Shown: in pieces, positions 1 to 6,311 of the stretch
Layout of the letters: each line of letters opens with the position of its first letter
Position numbering within the stretch: position 1 is the first letter of the stretch
Origin: Flavobacteriaceae bacterium
Lineage (GTDB): Bacteria; Bacteroidota; Bacteroidia; Flavobacteriales; Flavobacteriaceae
DNA: 12,965 nucleotides
Reading direction: 5' to 3'
NCBI GenBank assembly: GCA_947443815.1
Contig: CANEXR010000049.1
Span: 1 to 12,965, forward strand
Made by a program: the position numbers and the translations under genes
The notes under the pieces: model-generated
Seen by the model: only the letters and a program-made list of their open reading frames with translations
What the model was told of the DNA's origin: nothing
Database searches by the model: none

Positions 1-82
1 CTTTTGCCAAATGTTTGTCATATCCCATTAGTATAAAAGCGATTCCATTCAAAATCAAAAAATAGTAGAATAAAATATCCAT
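1..82 (-). CDS. DUF1294-like membrane protein, N-terminal part only
   Basis: Read on the minus strand from an ATG at 82, an open frame runs to the window edge and gives 27 residues, beginning MDILFYYFLILNGIAFILMG and continuing YDKHLAK. One hydrophobic helix followed directly by a G-x-D-K-x-x-A-K stretch is what the start of the DUF1294 family looks like (small bacterial membrane proteins of roughly 80-110 residues with unknown function). The N-x-I-A-F-x-L-M-G-x-D-K pattern is the basis for the call. A TAnnTTTG box lies 18 bases upstream of the start. The gene is divergent from fic and tex. Only a quarter to a third of the protein is visible, so the family call is a motif-based inference; that the frame is coding is likely but not certain. 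Confidence 0.6.
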   Translation of the reverse strand, partial: MDILFYYFLILNGIAFILMGYDKHLAK

Positions 83-100
83 TTAACTAAAATTAAGTTT

Positions 101-108
101 CAAAGATA
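101..108 (-). promoter_or_regulatory. Candidate -7 promoter box for the DUF1294-like gene
   Basis: On the minus strand this reads TATCTTTG, a match to the Bacteroidota -7 consensus TAnnTTTG, 18 bases before the ATG at 82. The only upstream TTG that could act as a -33 element is at 133-135 with a 24-base spacer, slightly longer than usual, and its last base touches the inverted repeat that starts at 135. The match is short, so it is only a candidate. Confidence 0.4.
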
Positions 109-134
109 TTATTTTAGTCAATAAAAAAGAAACA

Positions 135-175
135 AGTAAATAATGCGAGATTTTGCGAGAATCTCGCATTATTTA
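135..175. repeat. Inverted repeat copy 1, upstream of fic
   Basis: This 41-base element is the reverse complement of 1494-1534 with one mismatch (40 of 41). Internally its outer 14-base arms (137-150 and 162-175) are perfectly complementary, so it can fold into a hairpin with an 11-base loop. It contains TGCGAGA at 144-150 and 154-160, one helical turn apart, and the inverted form TCTCGCA at 162-168. The last two sites form the 15-base palindrome TGCGAGAATCTCGCA (154-168). It ends 22 bases before the fic start codon, a suitable place for an operator. Its function is inferred; the repeat structure is directly visible. Confidence 0.9.
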
Positions 176-197
176 TTAACTTAGCATAAAAAATTAT

Positions 198-1496
198 ATG
201 TTAGAAAGTCCTCCTGCATCGAAATACGACAATAATACTATAAGCTTGCTAACTCAGCTCACATTGTCAGGTGAATTGAAGGAAATCAATGATGAATATT
301 TATATTGGGATAAAATTAAATATAAAACAAAATCTATTGAACCTGAACAATATTGGAATGCTGTTAAATTATCACGATCATTAAATAAACAAAATATTTC
401 GTTCGGAACATATTCTTTTAATTTTAATGTTACGGATTATATTCTCAGACTATTACATCATTTTGATTTGCATATTGGTGGAAATTTAGGAAGTAATATT
501 GGTATAACAGATACAGATAAAAATAAATTTCTGATAAGTTCAATAATGGAAGAAGCGATTTCAAGTAGCCAAATGGAAGGTGCAAATACCACTAGGAAAG
601 CAGCAAAAGAAATGATTCAAAAAGAACGTAAACCGAAGAATAAATCAGAACAGATGATTATGAATAATTATTTCACAATGAGATATATTGTTCAACATAA
701 AAATGATAATTTGACACCAGAGAATCTTCTTTATACTCATAAACTTATCTCTAATAATACATTAGAAGATGTTGAAGATGAAGGAAGATACAGAGAGAAT
801 AATGATATTTATGTAGTAAATTATTCAAATAGTGAAGTAGTACATACGCCACCAAATAGTGAAGAGATACAAAAACTAATTAGTGATTTATGTTTGTTTT
901 TTAACGAAGAACAAAAAACATTTATACATCCTATTATCAAAGGAATTATTATACATTTTATGATTGGATGGATTCATCCATTTAGTGACGGTAATGGCCG
1001 AACAGCGCGTGCTTTATTTTATTGGTATATGCTCAAAAACGGTTATTGGCTCACAGAATATTTAACAATTTCAACAATTATAAAAGATACAAAAGTACAG
1101 TATGAAAAAGCTTTTTTGTATTCAGAAATAGATCAAAATGATCTTACTTACTTTATTACTTATCATATAAAAACAATGGAAAAAGCATTTACAGCTTTGA
1201 AAGAGTATATTGGTAGAAAACAAAATGAAGTAATTCAAGCGGCAAAATTTATTAAAATACCAAATGTTAATGAGCGTCAAGCTCAAATTTTAAAAATCTT
1301 AAATGAAGATTCAGATCGAGTTTTGAGTATCAAAGAAATAGAAAATAGATTTGGAATTTCAAATTTTACCGCTAGAACAGATTTAAATAATCTTGAAAAT
1401 TTAGGTTTCCTAGAAAAAATCCAAGTTAATAAAATTAAACACAATTTTATTAAATCTAAAGAATTTAATAAAATTTTAAAATCTTATAAATTGTAA
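198..1496 (+). CDS. Fic family protein, class II-like with C-terminal winged helix
   Basis: Fic enzymes usually transfer AMP from ATP to hydroxyl side chains of target proteins. The 432-residue product has an alpha-helical N-terminal region (about 1-110), a SxxxEG inhibitory motif at S123-G128 with the blocking Glu at 127, a flap region around VVHTPP (214-219), and a full catalytic motif HPFSDGNGRTAR at 260-271 with His260, Asp264 and the anion-binding GNGR. Placement of the inhibitory motif before the Fic core is typical of class II. Residues about 358-425 look like a winged helix-turn-helix (SIKEIENRFGISNFTARTDL, then a wing), suggesting DNA binding. The gene is bracketed by inverted repeats at 135-175 and 1494-1534, and its TAA stop is the start of the second repeat core. 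It looks more AT-rich than tex, so acquisition by transfer is possible. No antitoxin gene is adjacent; self-inhibition would make one unnecessary. Target unknown. Confidence 0.93.
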   Translation: MLESPPASKYDNNTISLLTQLTLSGELKEINDEYLYWDKIKYKTKSIEPEQYWNAVKLSRSLNKQNISFGTYSFNFNVTDYILRLLHHFDLHIGGNLGSNIGITDTDKNKFLISSIMEEAISSSQMEGANTTRKAAKEMIQKERKPKNKSEQMIMNNYFTMRYIVQHKNDNLTPENLLYTHKLISNNTLEDVEDEGRYRENNDIYVVNYSNSEVVHTPPNSEEIQKLISDLCLFFNEEQKTFIHPIIKGIIIHFMIGWIHPFSDGNGRTARALFYWYMLKNGYWLTEYLTISTIIKDTKVQYEKAFLYSEIDQNDLTYFITYHIKTMEKAFTALKEYIGRKQNEVIQAAKFIKIPNVNERQAQILKILNEDSDRVLSIKEIENRFGISNFTARTDLNNLENLGFLEKIQVNKIKHNFIKSKEFNKILKSYKL

Positions 1497-1534
1497 ATAA
1501 TGCGATATTCTCGCAAAATCTCGCATTATTTACT
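1494..1534. repeat. Inverted repeat copy 2, between fic and tex
   Basis: This is the reverse complement of 135-175 except for T at 1506, which changes one heptamer to TGCGATA (1501-1507). Intact TCTCGCA heptamers are at 1509-1515 and 1519-1525. The fic stop codon TAA is 1494-1496, so the repeat begins exactly at the end of the coding region. It ends 12 bases before the tex ATG at 1547. It could act as a second operator, as a hairpin in the mRNA between the two genes, or as one end of a transferred cassette. No T-tract follows that would make it a standard terminator, and no target duplication was found outside the two repeats. Confidence 0.9.
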
Positions 1535-1546
1535 AAAAATCAAATA

Positions 1547-3670
1547 ATGACCAATATACAATTCATCGCCAAGTCTGTACAAACAGCAGTTATAAATATT
1601 CAAAATACCGTTCAATTATTACAAGAAGATTGTACCATTCCGTTTATTTCCCGTTATCGAAAAGATAAAACAGGAAATTTGGATGAAGTTCAAATTGAAC
1701 AAATAGCCAAATCACAAAAAGAATACGAAGTTATTGTAAAGCGAAAAGAAGCGATTTTAAAATCGATTGAGGAACAAAAAGCATTAACACCTGAATTAGA
1801 CAAAAAAATTCAGCAGAGTTTCGATTTACAGGAATTAGAGGATTTTTATTTGCCCTTTAAAAAGAAGAAAAAAACCAAAGCTGATGTCGCTCGTGAAAAC
1901 GGATTAGAGCCTTTGGCAAAAATCATCATGGCGCAAAATAATGATGATGTTGACTTTCTTTCGACTAAATATTTGAATGAAAATGTTATCAATGAAGACG
2001 CTGCTTTACAAGGTGCTCGTGATATTATCGCTGAATGGATTAACGAAAATATTTATGTTCGTAAACAGTTGCGTCGTTTGTACGAACGCAAAGCAACCAT
2101 CACTACCAAGGTCGTAAAAACCAAAAAAGACGAACAAGACGCTCAAAAATTCAATCAATATTTCGATTGGTCAGAGCCGTTGACCAAAGCACCTTCGCAT
2201 AGATTGTTGGCGATGCTGCGTGCCGAAAACGAAGGTTTTATCAAGTTTAAAGTCGAAGTAGATATTGACGAAGCATACAATATTATTGACGAATTGATTT
2301 TAAAAGGTCAAAGTCCAGCAACGCCACACGTACAATTAGCCATTGAAGATAGCTATAAACGATTACTAAATCCTGCTATTTCAAATGAAACTTTGCAAGA
2401 AGCCAAAGCCAAAGCTGATGCCAATTCGATTCAGGTTTTTGCCAATAATTTAGGGCAACTATTATTGGCGCCACCTTTAGGCGAAAAACGAATTCTAGCT
2501 ATAGATCCAGGATTTCGTTCGGGTTGTAAAATTGTCTGTTTGGACGAAAAAGGGGATTTGTTATACAATGAAACGATATATCCTCATGCTCCACAAAAAG
2601 AAGAAGCAATGGCGATGAAAAAAATCCGTTCGATGGTGAATTCGTATAAAATTGATGCGATTTCAATAGGAAACGGAACCGCTTCGAGGGAAACAGAATT
2701 CTTTATTAAGAAAATTGCTTTTGACAAACCCGTTCAAGTTTTCATTGTTTCAGAAGCAGGAGCATCTGTATATTCTGCGTCGAAAATTGCTCGTGAGGAA
2801 TTCCCTAATTATGATGTTACCGTTCGAGGCTCGGTTTCTATTGGAAGACGGTTATCAGATCCGTTGGCCGAATTGGTAAAAATTGACCCAAAAGCTATTG
2901 GTGTTGGGCAATACCAACACGATGTAGATCAAAACAAACTCAAGGAAGAATTGGATATTACAGTGATTCGTTGCGTGAATTCGGTAGGGGTAAATATCAA
3001 TACAGCAAGTAAACATTTGTTGGGATATGTGAGTGGAATAGGAGAGAAGCTGGCCGAAAATATTGTTAATTATCGTTCTGAAAACGGTCCTTTTACAGAC
3101 AGAAAACAACTCAAGAAAGTGCCTCGTTTGGGCGAAAAAGCCTATCAACAAGGTGTTGCTTTCATCCGAATTTCGAATGCAAAAAACCCATTGGATAACT
3201 CGGCAGTTCATCCTGAATCGTATGCTATTGTAGAAAAAATGGCCAAAGATTTGAAAGTAACGGTGCCTGATTTAATTGCCAACCCAGCAAAAACAGCTTT
3301 GATAAAACCTGAAAATTACCTCACATCAGAAATAGGATTATTAGGTTTAAAAGACATTATAAAAGAACTCGAAAAACCAGGTTTAGACCCTAGAAAATCT
3401 GCCAAAGTATTTGAATTTGATCCGAACGTAAAAACGATTAAAGATGTCAAAACAGGAATGATTTTACCGGGAATTGTCAATAACATTACCAATTTTGGTT
3501 GTTTTGTGGATATTGGAGTGAAAGAAAGTGGTTTGGTTCACATTTCTCAACTTAAGGCCGGTTTTGTGAGTGATGTGAATGAAGTGGTTAAATTACACCA
3601 ACATGTTACCGTAAAAGTAGTGGAGGTAGATGAAGATAGAAAGCGAATTCAGTTGACGATGGTGATTTAA
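1547..3670 (+). CDS. tex: Tex family RNA-binding transcription accessory protein
   Basis: Tex (YhgF in E. coli) is a conserved cytoplasmic nucleic-acid-binding protein linked to transcription and translation processes. The 707-residue product shows the family order. An N-terminal helical region (about 1-310) includes the typical PFISRYRKDKTGNLDE stretch at 32-47. A YqgF/RNase H-like domain starts at about 316 (ILAIDPGFRSGCK, Asp320) and extends to about 415. Helix-hairpin-helix repeats lie at about 480-545 (VNTASKHLL-like region, GIGEKLAENIV, KKVPRLGEKAYQQ). A C-terminal S1 domain occupies about 635-705 (GIVNNITNFGCFVDIG, GLVHISQL). It is shorter than the roughly 770-residue E. coli form because little follows the S1 domain, which is usual for this branch. 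The start at 1547 gives a full N-terminus. No TAnnTTTG box was seen just upstream; the fic-side repeat occupies that place. Confidence 0.95.
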   Translation: MTNIQFIAKSVQTAVINIQNTVQLLQEDCTIPFISRYRKDKTGNLDEVQIEQIAKSQKEYEVIVKRKEAILKSIEEQKALTPELDKKIQQSFDLQELEDFYLPFKKKKKTKADVARENGLEPLAKIIMAQNNDDVDFLSTKYLNENVINEDAALQGARDIIAEWINENIYVRKQLRRLYERKATITTKVVKTKKDEQDAQKFNQYFDWSEPLTKAPSHRLLAMLRAENEGFIKFKVEVDIDEAYNIIDELILKGQSPATPHVQLAIEDSYKRLLNPAISNETLQEAKAKADANSIQVFANNLGQLLLAPPLGEKRILAIDPGFRSGCKIVCLDEKGDLLYNETIYPHAPQKEEAMAMKKIRSMVNSYKIDAISIGNGTASRETEFFIKKIAFDKPVQVFIVSEAGASVYSASKIAREEFPNYDVTVRGSVSIGRRLSDPLAELVKIDPKAIGVGQYQHDVDQNKLKEELDITVIRCVNSVGVNINTASKHLLGYVSGIGEKLAENIVNYRSENGPFTDRKQLKKVPRLGEKAYQQGVAFIRISNAKNPLDNSAVHPESYAIVEKMAKDLKVTVPDLIANPAKTALIKPENYLTSEIGLLGLKDIIKELEKPGLDPRKSAKVFEFDPNVKTIKDVKTGMILPGIVNNITNFGCFVDIGVKESGLVHISQLKAGFVSDVNEVVKLHQHVTVKVVEVDEDRKRIQLTMVI

Positions 3671-3875
3671 AATACGGACCTTTTTTAGAATTTGAAAATT
3701 GAAACGACAGGATTTTTTTAAAAGAAGAATAGGATTTAGAAACTATAAAAGAAGTTAGCGATAGTAAACAATTAAAATTTTAAAATTTTTCAGAAAAGCT
3801 TCAGGTTATAAAACAAAAAAATTCCAAACTCCATAGGTATTAGCTTGGAGTTTGGAATTTATTTGTTGAAGTATT
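3671..3875. other. Intergenic region between convergent tex and tatA
   Basis: This 205-base gap holds no supported gene. Its first half is AT-rich and includes a simple palindromic A/T run near 3774-3791. Its second half contains the strong hairpin described separately. It is the 3' side of both flanking genes. Confidence 0.7.
3811..3860 (-). terminator. Rho-independent terminator of tatA, possibly bidirectional
   Basis: Two perfectly complementary 14-base arms (3819-3832 and 3847-3860; ATTCCAAACTCC against GGAGTTTGGAAT at the core) enclose a 14-base loop. On the minus strand the stem is followed by a run of T interrupted once (TTTTTTGTTT), which is the classic intrinsic terminator layout, 16 bases after the tatA stop. 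In the plus direction the tail is only ATTTATTTGTTG, so termination of tex transcripts is possible but weaker. Confidence 0.88.
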
Positions 3876-4049
3876 TTACTTCGTTTCTTCTTCTTTTTTT
3901 TCAGCGGGTTGATCGTCTTTGGCAGCGTTTTTGAATTCTTTAATTCCGCTTCCTAAACCTTTCATCAATTCTGGAATTTTTTTACCTCCAAAAAGTAATA
4001 AAACAACCGCTAATATAACAAGGATTTCTGTAACACCTAATCTTCCCAT
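3876..4049 (-). CDS. tatA: Sec-independent (twin-arginine) translocase subunit TatA
   Basis: The 57-residue product is the pore-forming subunit of the Tat system, which exports folded proteins across the inner membrane. It begins MGRLGVTEILVILAVVLLLF, a short N-terminal membrane helix (about 6-20). Then come the hinge GGKKIPEL (21-28) and the amphipathic helix with GLGSGIKEFKNA (31-42), both hallmarks of TatA/TatE. The tail is highly charged and ends in KKEEETK. The FG-to-GG change at the hinge keeps the glycine. Length is at the short end, as is common for Bacteroidota TatA. It is monocistronic: convergent with tex, divergent from the gene at 4265, with its own promoter candidate and terminator. 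No tatC or tatB is nearby; many Bacteroidota carry tatC elsewhere. Confidence 0.95.
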   Translation of the reverse strand: MGRLGVTEILVILAVVLLLFGGKKIPELMKGLGSGIKEFKNAAKDDQPAEKKEEETK

Positions 4050-4096
4050 GATTGAATAATTTATTGCCGAAGCAAATTTGTAAAAAAAACTAAAGA

Positions 4097-4125
4097 CAAA
4101 GGTATATAGAATTAGTCAAAGCAAA
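4097..4125 (-). promoter_or_regulatory. Candidate tatA promoter (-7 and -33 boxes)
   Basis: On the minus strand TTTG (4122-4125) is followed after 17 bases by TACCTTTG (4097-4104), matching the Bacteroidota -33 TTTG / -7 TAnnTTTG arrangement. The -7 box ends 47 bases before the tatA ATG, leaving a short leader. This is the best two-part promoter match in the window. Confidence 0.6.
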
Positions 4126-4239
4126 CTCATTTTAAGGCATTTATTTGGTTTCAAAAGCGTTAAAAATATATTAAAAAATAAATTTAAGTTAAGGATAGTC
4201 ACACAAAAGGTTGAAAATACAATGAACCACAATAATTGT

Positions 4240-4247
4240 TATATTTG
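4240..4247 (+). promoter_or_regulatory. Candidate -7 box for the operon starting at 4265
   Basis: TATATTTG matches TAnnTTTG and lies 17 bases before the ATG at 4265. The nearest upstream TTG (4211-4213) has a 26-base spacer, longer than ideal, so the -33 part is weak. Together with the divergent tatA promoter it makes 4050-4264 a two-way promoter region with no supported gene in it. Confidence 0.45.
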
Positions 4248-4264
4248 TTCAATAATCAAAAAGT

Positions 4265-4756
4265 ATGTCTGATAAACGACTAAAACGCCAAAAACTCAAA
4301 GAAAATTTATTCAATAAAAGACGTTTAATAATACTTAACGAAGATACTTTTGAAGAAACTTTTTCGTTGAAACTTACATTAATGAATGTTTTTGTAGTGG
4401 CTAGTTTAGGTGCTATAATTATTACTTTTATTACCACCTTTATAATCGCTTTTACACCATTACGGGAGTTTATTCCAGGTTATTCCTCATCCAAATTAAA
4501 AAGAGACGCTACAGAATTGGCTTTAAAATCAGATTCCTTGACCCGAGCTTTGAAAAAAAATGAAGCGTATATAAAATCCATACAAAAAGTACTGACGGGC
4601 GAATTAGAATTTGCAAAATTTAATAAAGATTCCATTCTTTCGGAAACAGATGAGGTGACACCTAAAGTTAAAATGGCTGCATCTAAAGAAGAAATGGAAT
4701 TAAGAGAGCAGGTTGCTAAGGAAGAAAAAAAGAAGTCTTCCCAAAAAAATAAATAA
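4265..4756 (+). CDS. Single-pass membrane protein with TPLREFIPGY motif, function unknown
   Basis: The 163-residue product has a basic N-terminus (1-24, rich in K/R), one membrane helix at about 40-63, and immediately after it the motif TPLREFIPGY (64-73). A predicted helical or coiled-coil segment (about 77-110) and a very charged C-terminal tail rich in E and K (about 140-163) follow. By charge the N-terminus should be cytoplasmic and the rest periplasmic. I recall a closely similar N-terminal module (NVF helix followed by TP-x-R-x-x-x-PGY) in Bacteroidota M23-type peptidases. Here no peptidase domain and no HxxxD or HxH zinc motif is present, so it would be a stand-alone version; that link is from memory. 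It is the first gene of the plus-strand run, 34 bases before the GH3 gene. A function cannot be assigned. Confidence 0.85.
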   Translation: MSDKRLKRQKLKENLFNKRRLIILNEDTFEETFSLKLTLMNVFVVASLGAIIITFITTFIIAFTPLREFIPGYSSSKLKRDATELALKSDSLTRALKKNEAYIKSIQKVLTGELEFAKFNKDSILSETDEVTPKVKMAASKEEMELREQVAKEEKKKSSQKNK

Positions 4757-4790
4757 AAACAATGCTTTTTAAAATTTTTAAAAAACAAAA

Positions 4791-6278
4791 ATGTCAATAA
4801 AATCAACTGTTGCTAAGTTATTTGCACAAAAAATTTATTTCAAAACACAAGCTTGGGCCAATGAACCTGTTACAACGCAACACAATATTTTTTTGCAATT
4901 AATAAAAGAAGCAAAGCAAACCCAGTTTGGGATTGACCATCATTTTGATCAAATAAAAAGTGAGACTGATTTTGTAAAACAAGTTCCTATTCGGGATTAT
5001 GAAGATTTGAAACCCTATGTTGATAGGGTGGTAAATGGAGAATCCAATGTTCTTTGGAAAGGGAAACCATTGTATTTTGCCAAAACTTCTGGAACCACTT
5101 CTGGTGCTAAATACATTCCACTTACTAAGGAATCGATGCCGTATCATATTGAAGCAGCCAGAAATGCAATTTTACATTATATTCATGAAACCGGAAATGC
5201 TGATTTTGTTGATGGTAAAATGATTTTTTTGCAAGGAAGTCCAATTTTAGAAGAAAAAAATGGAATAAAACTGGGGAGATTATCAGGAATTGTAGCCCAT
5301 TTTGTTCCTAAATATTTACAAAAAAACAGAATGCCCTCTTGGGAAACCAATTGTATTGAAGATTGGGAAACCAAGGTTAATGGCATTGTTCAAGAGACTT
5401 TTAATGAGGATATGAGGGTGATTTCGGGAATTCCTTCTTGGGTGCAAATGTATTTTGAAAAATTACAGCAAAAAGGAGGGAAGCCAGTAGGTGAAATCTT
5501 CAAAAACTTCCATTTGTTTATTTATGGGGGTGTAAATTATGAACCCTATCGTGCTAAATTCGAAAATTTAATAGGCCGAAAAGTAGATAGCATTGAGCTA
5601 TTTCCTGCTTCGGAAGGATTTTTTGCGTATCAAGATTCACAAAAAGAAAAGGGAATGTTATTGCTTTTGAATGCTGGAATTTTCTATGAATTTATAAAAA
5701 GCGAGGCATTTTTTACCGAAAACCCAAAACGCTATACGATTGGCGAAGTCGAATTGGGTGTCAATTATGTGTTGATTATTTCGACCAATGCGGGATTATG
5801 GGGTTATAATATTGGAGACACCGTTCAATTTACTTCATTAAAACCCTATCGTGTAATTGTATCGGGGAGAATTAAGCATTATATTTCGGCTTTTGGAGAA
5901 CATGTTATTGGAAAAGAAGTAGAAAGTGCTTTGCAAGAAGCAATGTCAGGAACCACGATTCGGGTAAATGAATTCACGGTGGCACCACAAATCAACCCGA
6001 CAGCAGGATTGCCATATCATGAGTGGTTCATTGAATTTGAAAACGAACCGGAAGACTCCGTCCTTTTTGCGGAAGCGATAGACAACGCCATGCGAAAACA
6101 AAATGTGTACTATGACGATTTGATTGTTGGGAACGTACTTCGAAAAGTGGTTGTTACCAAAGTGATCAAAAATGGATTTCAGGATTATATGAAATCAATA
6201 GGAAAATTAGGCGGTCAAAATAAAATCCCAAGGCTTTCAAATGATAGAAAAATAGTGGATTTATTAAACGAGAAATAA
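4791..6278 (+). CDS. GH3 auxin-responsive promoter family protein (acyl-acid-amido synthetase homologue)
   Basis: Plant GH3 enzymes belong to the ANL adenylating superfamily: they activate a carboxylic acid with ATP, then join it to an amino acid, releasing AMP. The 495-residue product has the expected motifs: nucleotide-binding FAKTSGTTSGAKYIPLT (96-112), YGGVNYEPYR (245-254), FPASEGFFAYQ (271-281), YNIGDTVQF (339-347) with the conserved Asp, and SGRIKHYISAFGEHV (358-372) leading into the small C-terminal domain. It is slightly shorter than the plant enzymes (around 600 residues), as bacterial members are. The acyl and amine substrates cannot be read from sequence. It sits between a membrane protein and a DUF6909-like gene (33-base gap) and upstream of polysaccharide genes. 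The plant name refers to homology only; nothing suggests auxin chemistry here. Confidence 0.93.
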   Translation: MSIKSTVAKLFAQKIYFKTQAWANEPVTTQHNIFLQLIKEAKQTQFGIDHHFDQIKSETDFVKQVPIRDYEDLKPYVDRVVNGESNVLWKGKPLYFAKTSGTTSGAKYIPLTKESMPYHIEAARNAILHYIHETGNADFVDGKMIFLQGSPILEEKNGIKLGRLSGIVAHFVPKYLQKNRMPSWETNCIEDWETKVNGIVQETFNEDMRVISGIPSWVQMYFEKLQQKGGKPVGEIFKNFHLFIYGGVNYEPYRAKFENLIGRKVDSIELFPASEGFFAYQDSQKEKGMLLLLNAGIFYEFIKSEAFFTENPKRYTIGEVELGVNYVLIISTNAGLWGYNIGDTVQFTSLKPYRVIVSGRIKHYISAFGEHVIGKEVESALQEAMSGTTIRVNEFTVAPQINPTAGLPYHEWFIEFENEPEDSVLFAEAIDNAMRKQNVYYDDLIVGNVLRKVVVTKVIKNGFQDYMKSIGKLGGQNKIPRLSNDRKIVDLLNEK

Positions 6279-6284
6279 AAACAA

Positions 6285-6292
6285 TACATTTG
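6285..6292 (+). promoter_or_regulatory. Possible internal -7 box before the DUF6909-like gene
   Basis: TACATTTG matches TAnnTTTG within the 33-base gap after the GH3 gene, 19 bases before the next ATG. No TTG lies at a suitable -33 distance, so this may be a chance match. If real, it would allow separate transcription of the downstream polysaccharide genes. Confidence 0.25.
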
Positions 6293-6311
6293 TCTTAGAA
6301 TTTATAAACGA

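Noticed and set aside
135..175. CRISPR-like repeats
   Set aside because: Only two copies exist, in opposite orientation and 1.3 kb apart around a gene; there are no regular spacers.
135..1534. Insertion sequence or miniature transposon with fic as cargo
   Set aside because: No transposase is present and the bases outside the two repeats (AAGAAACA on the left, AAAAATCA on the right) do not form a target duplication. Kept only as a possibility under the repeat finding.
2855..3211. Minus-strand open frame of 118 codons
   Set aside because: It lies wholly inside tex, whose HhH region is clear in the plus frame; the minus product shows no recognisable domain.
3774..3791. A/T palindrome as a terminator of tex
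   Set aside because: It consists only of A and T, so the stem would be weak; the hairpin at 3819-3860 is a much better structure.
3671..3810. Remnant gene after tex
   Set aside because: All frames are short and low in complexity; no family motif could be read, so it is treated as AT-rich spacer.
4480..4806. Minus-strand open frame of 108 codons
   Set aside because: It is the reverse shadow of the gene at 4265 and its AT-rich end; the serine/phenylalanine-rich product reflects the opposite-strand lysine/glutamate codons.
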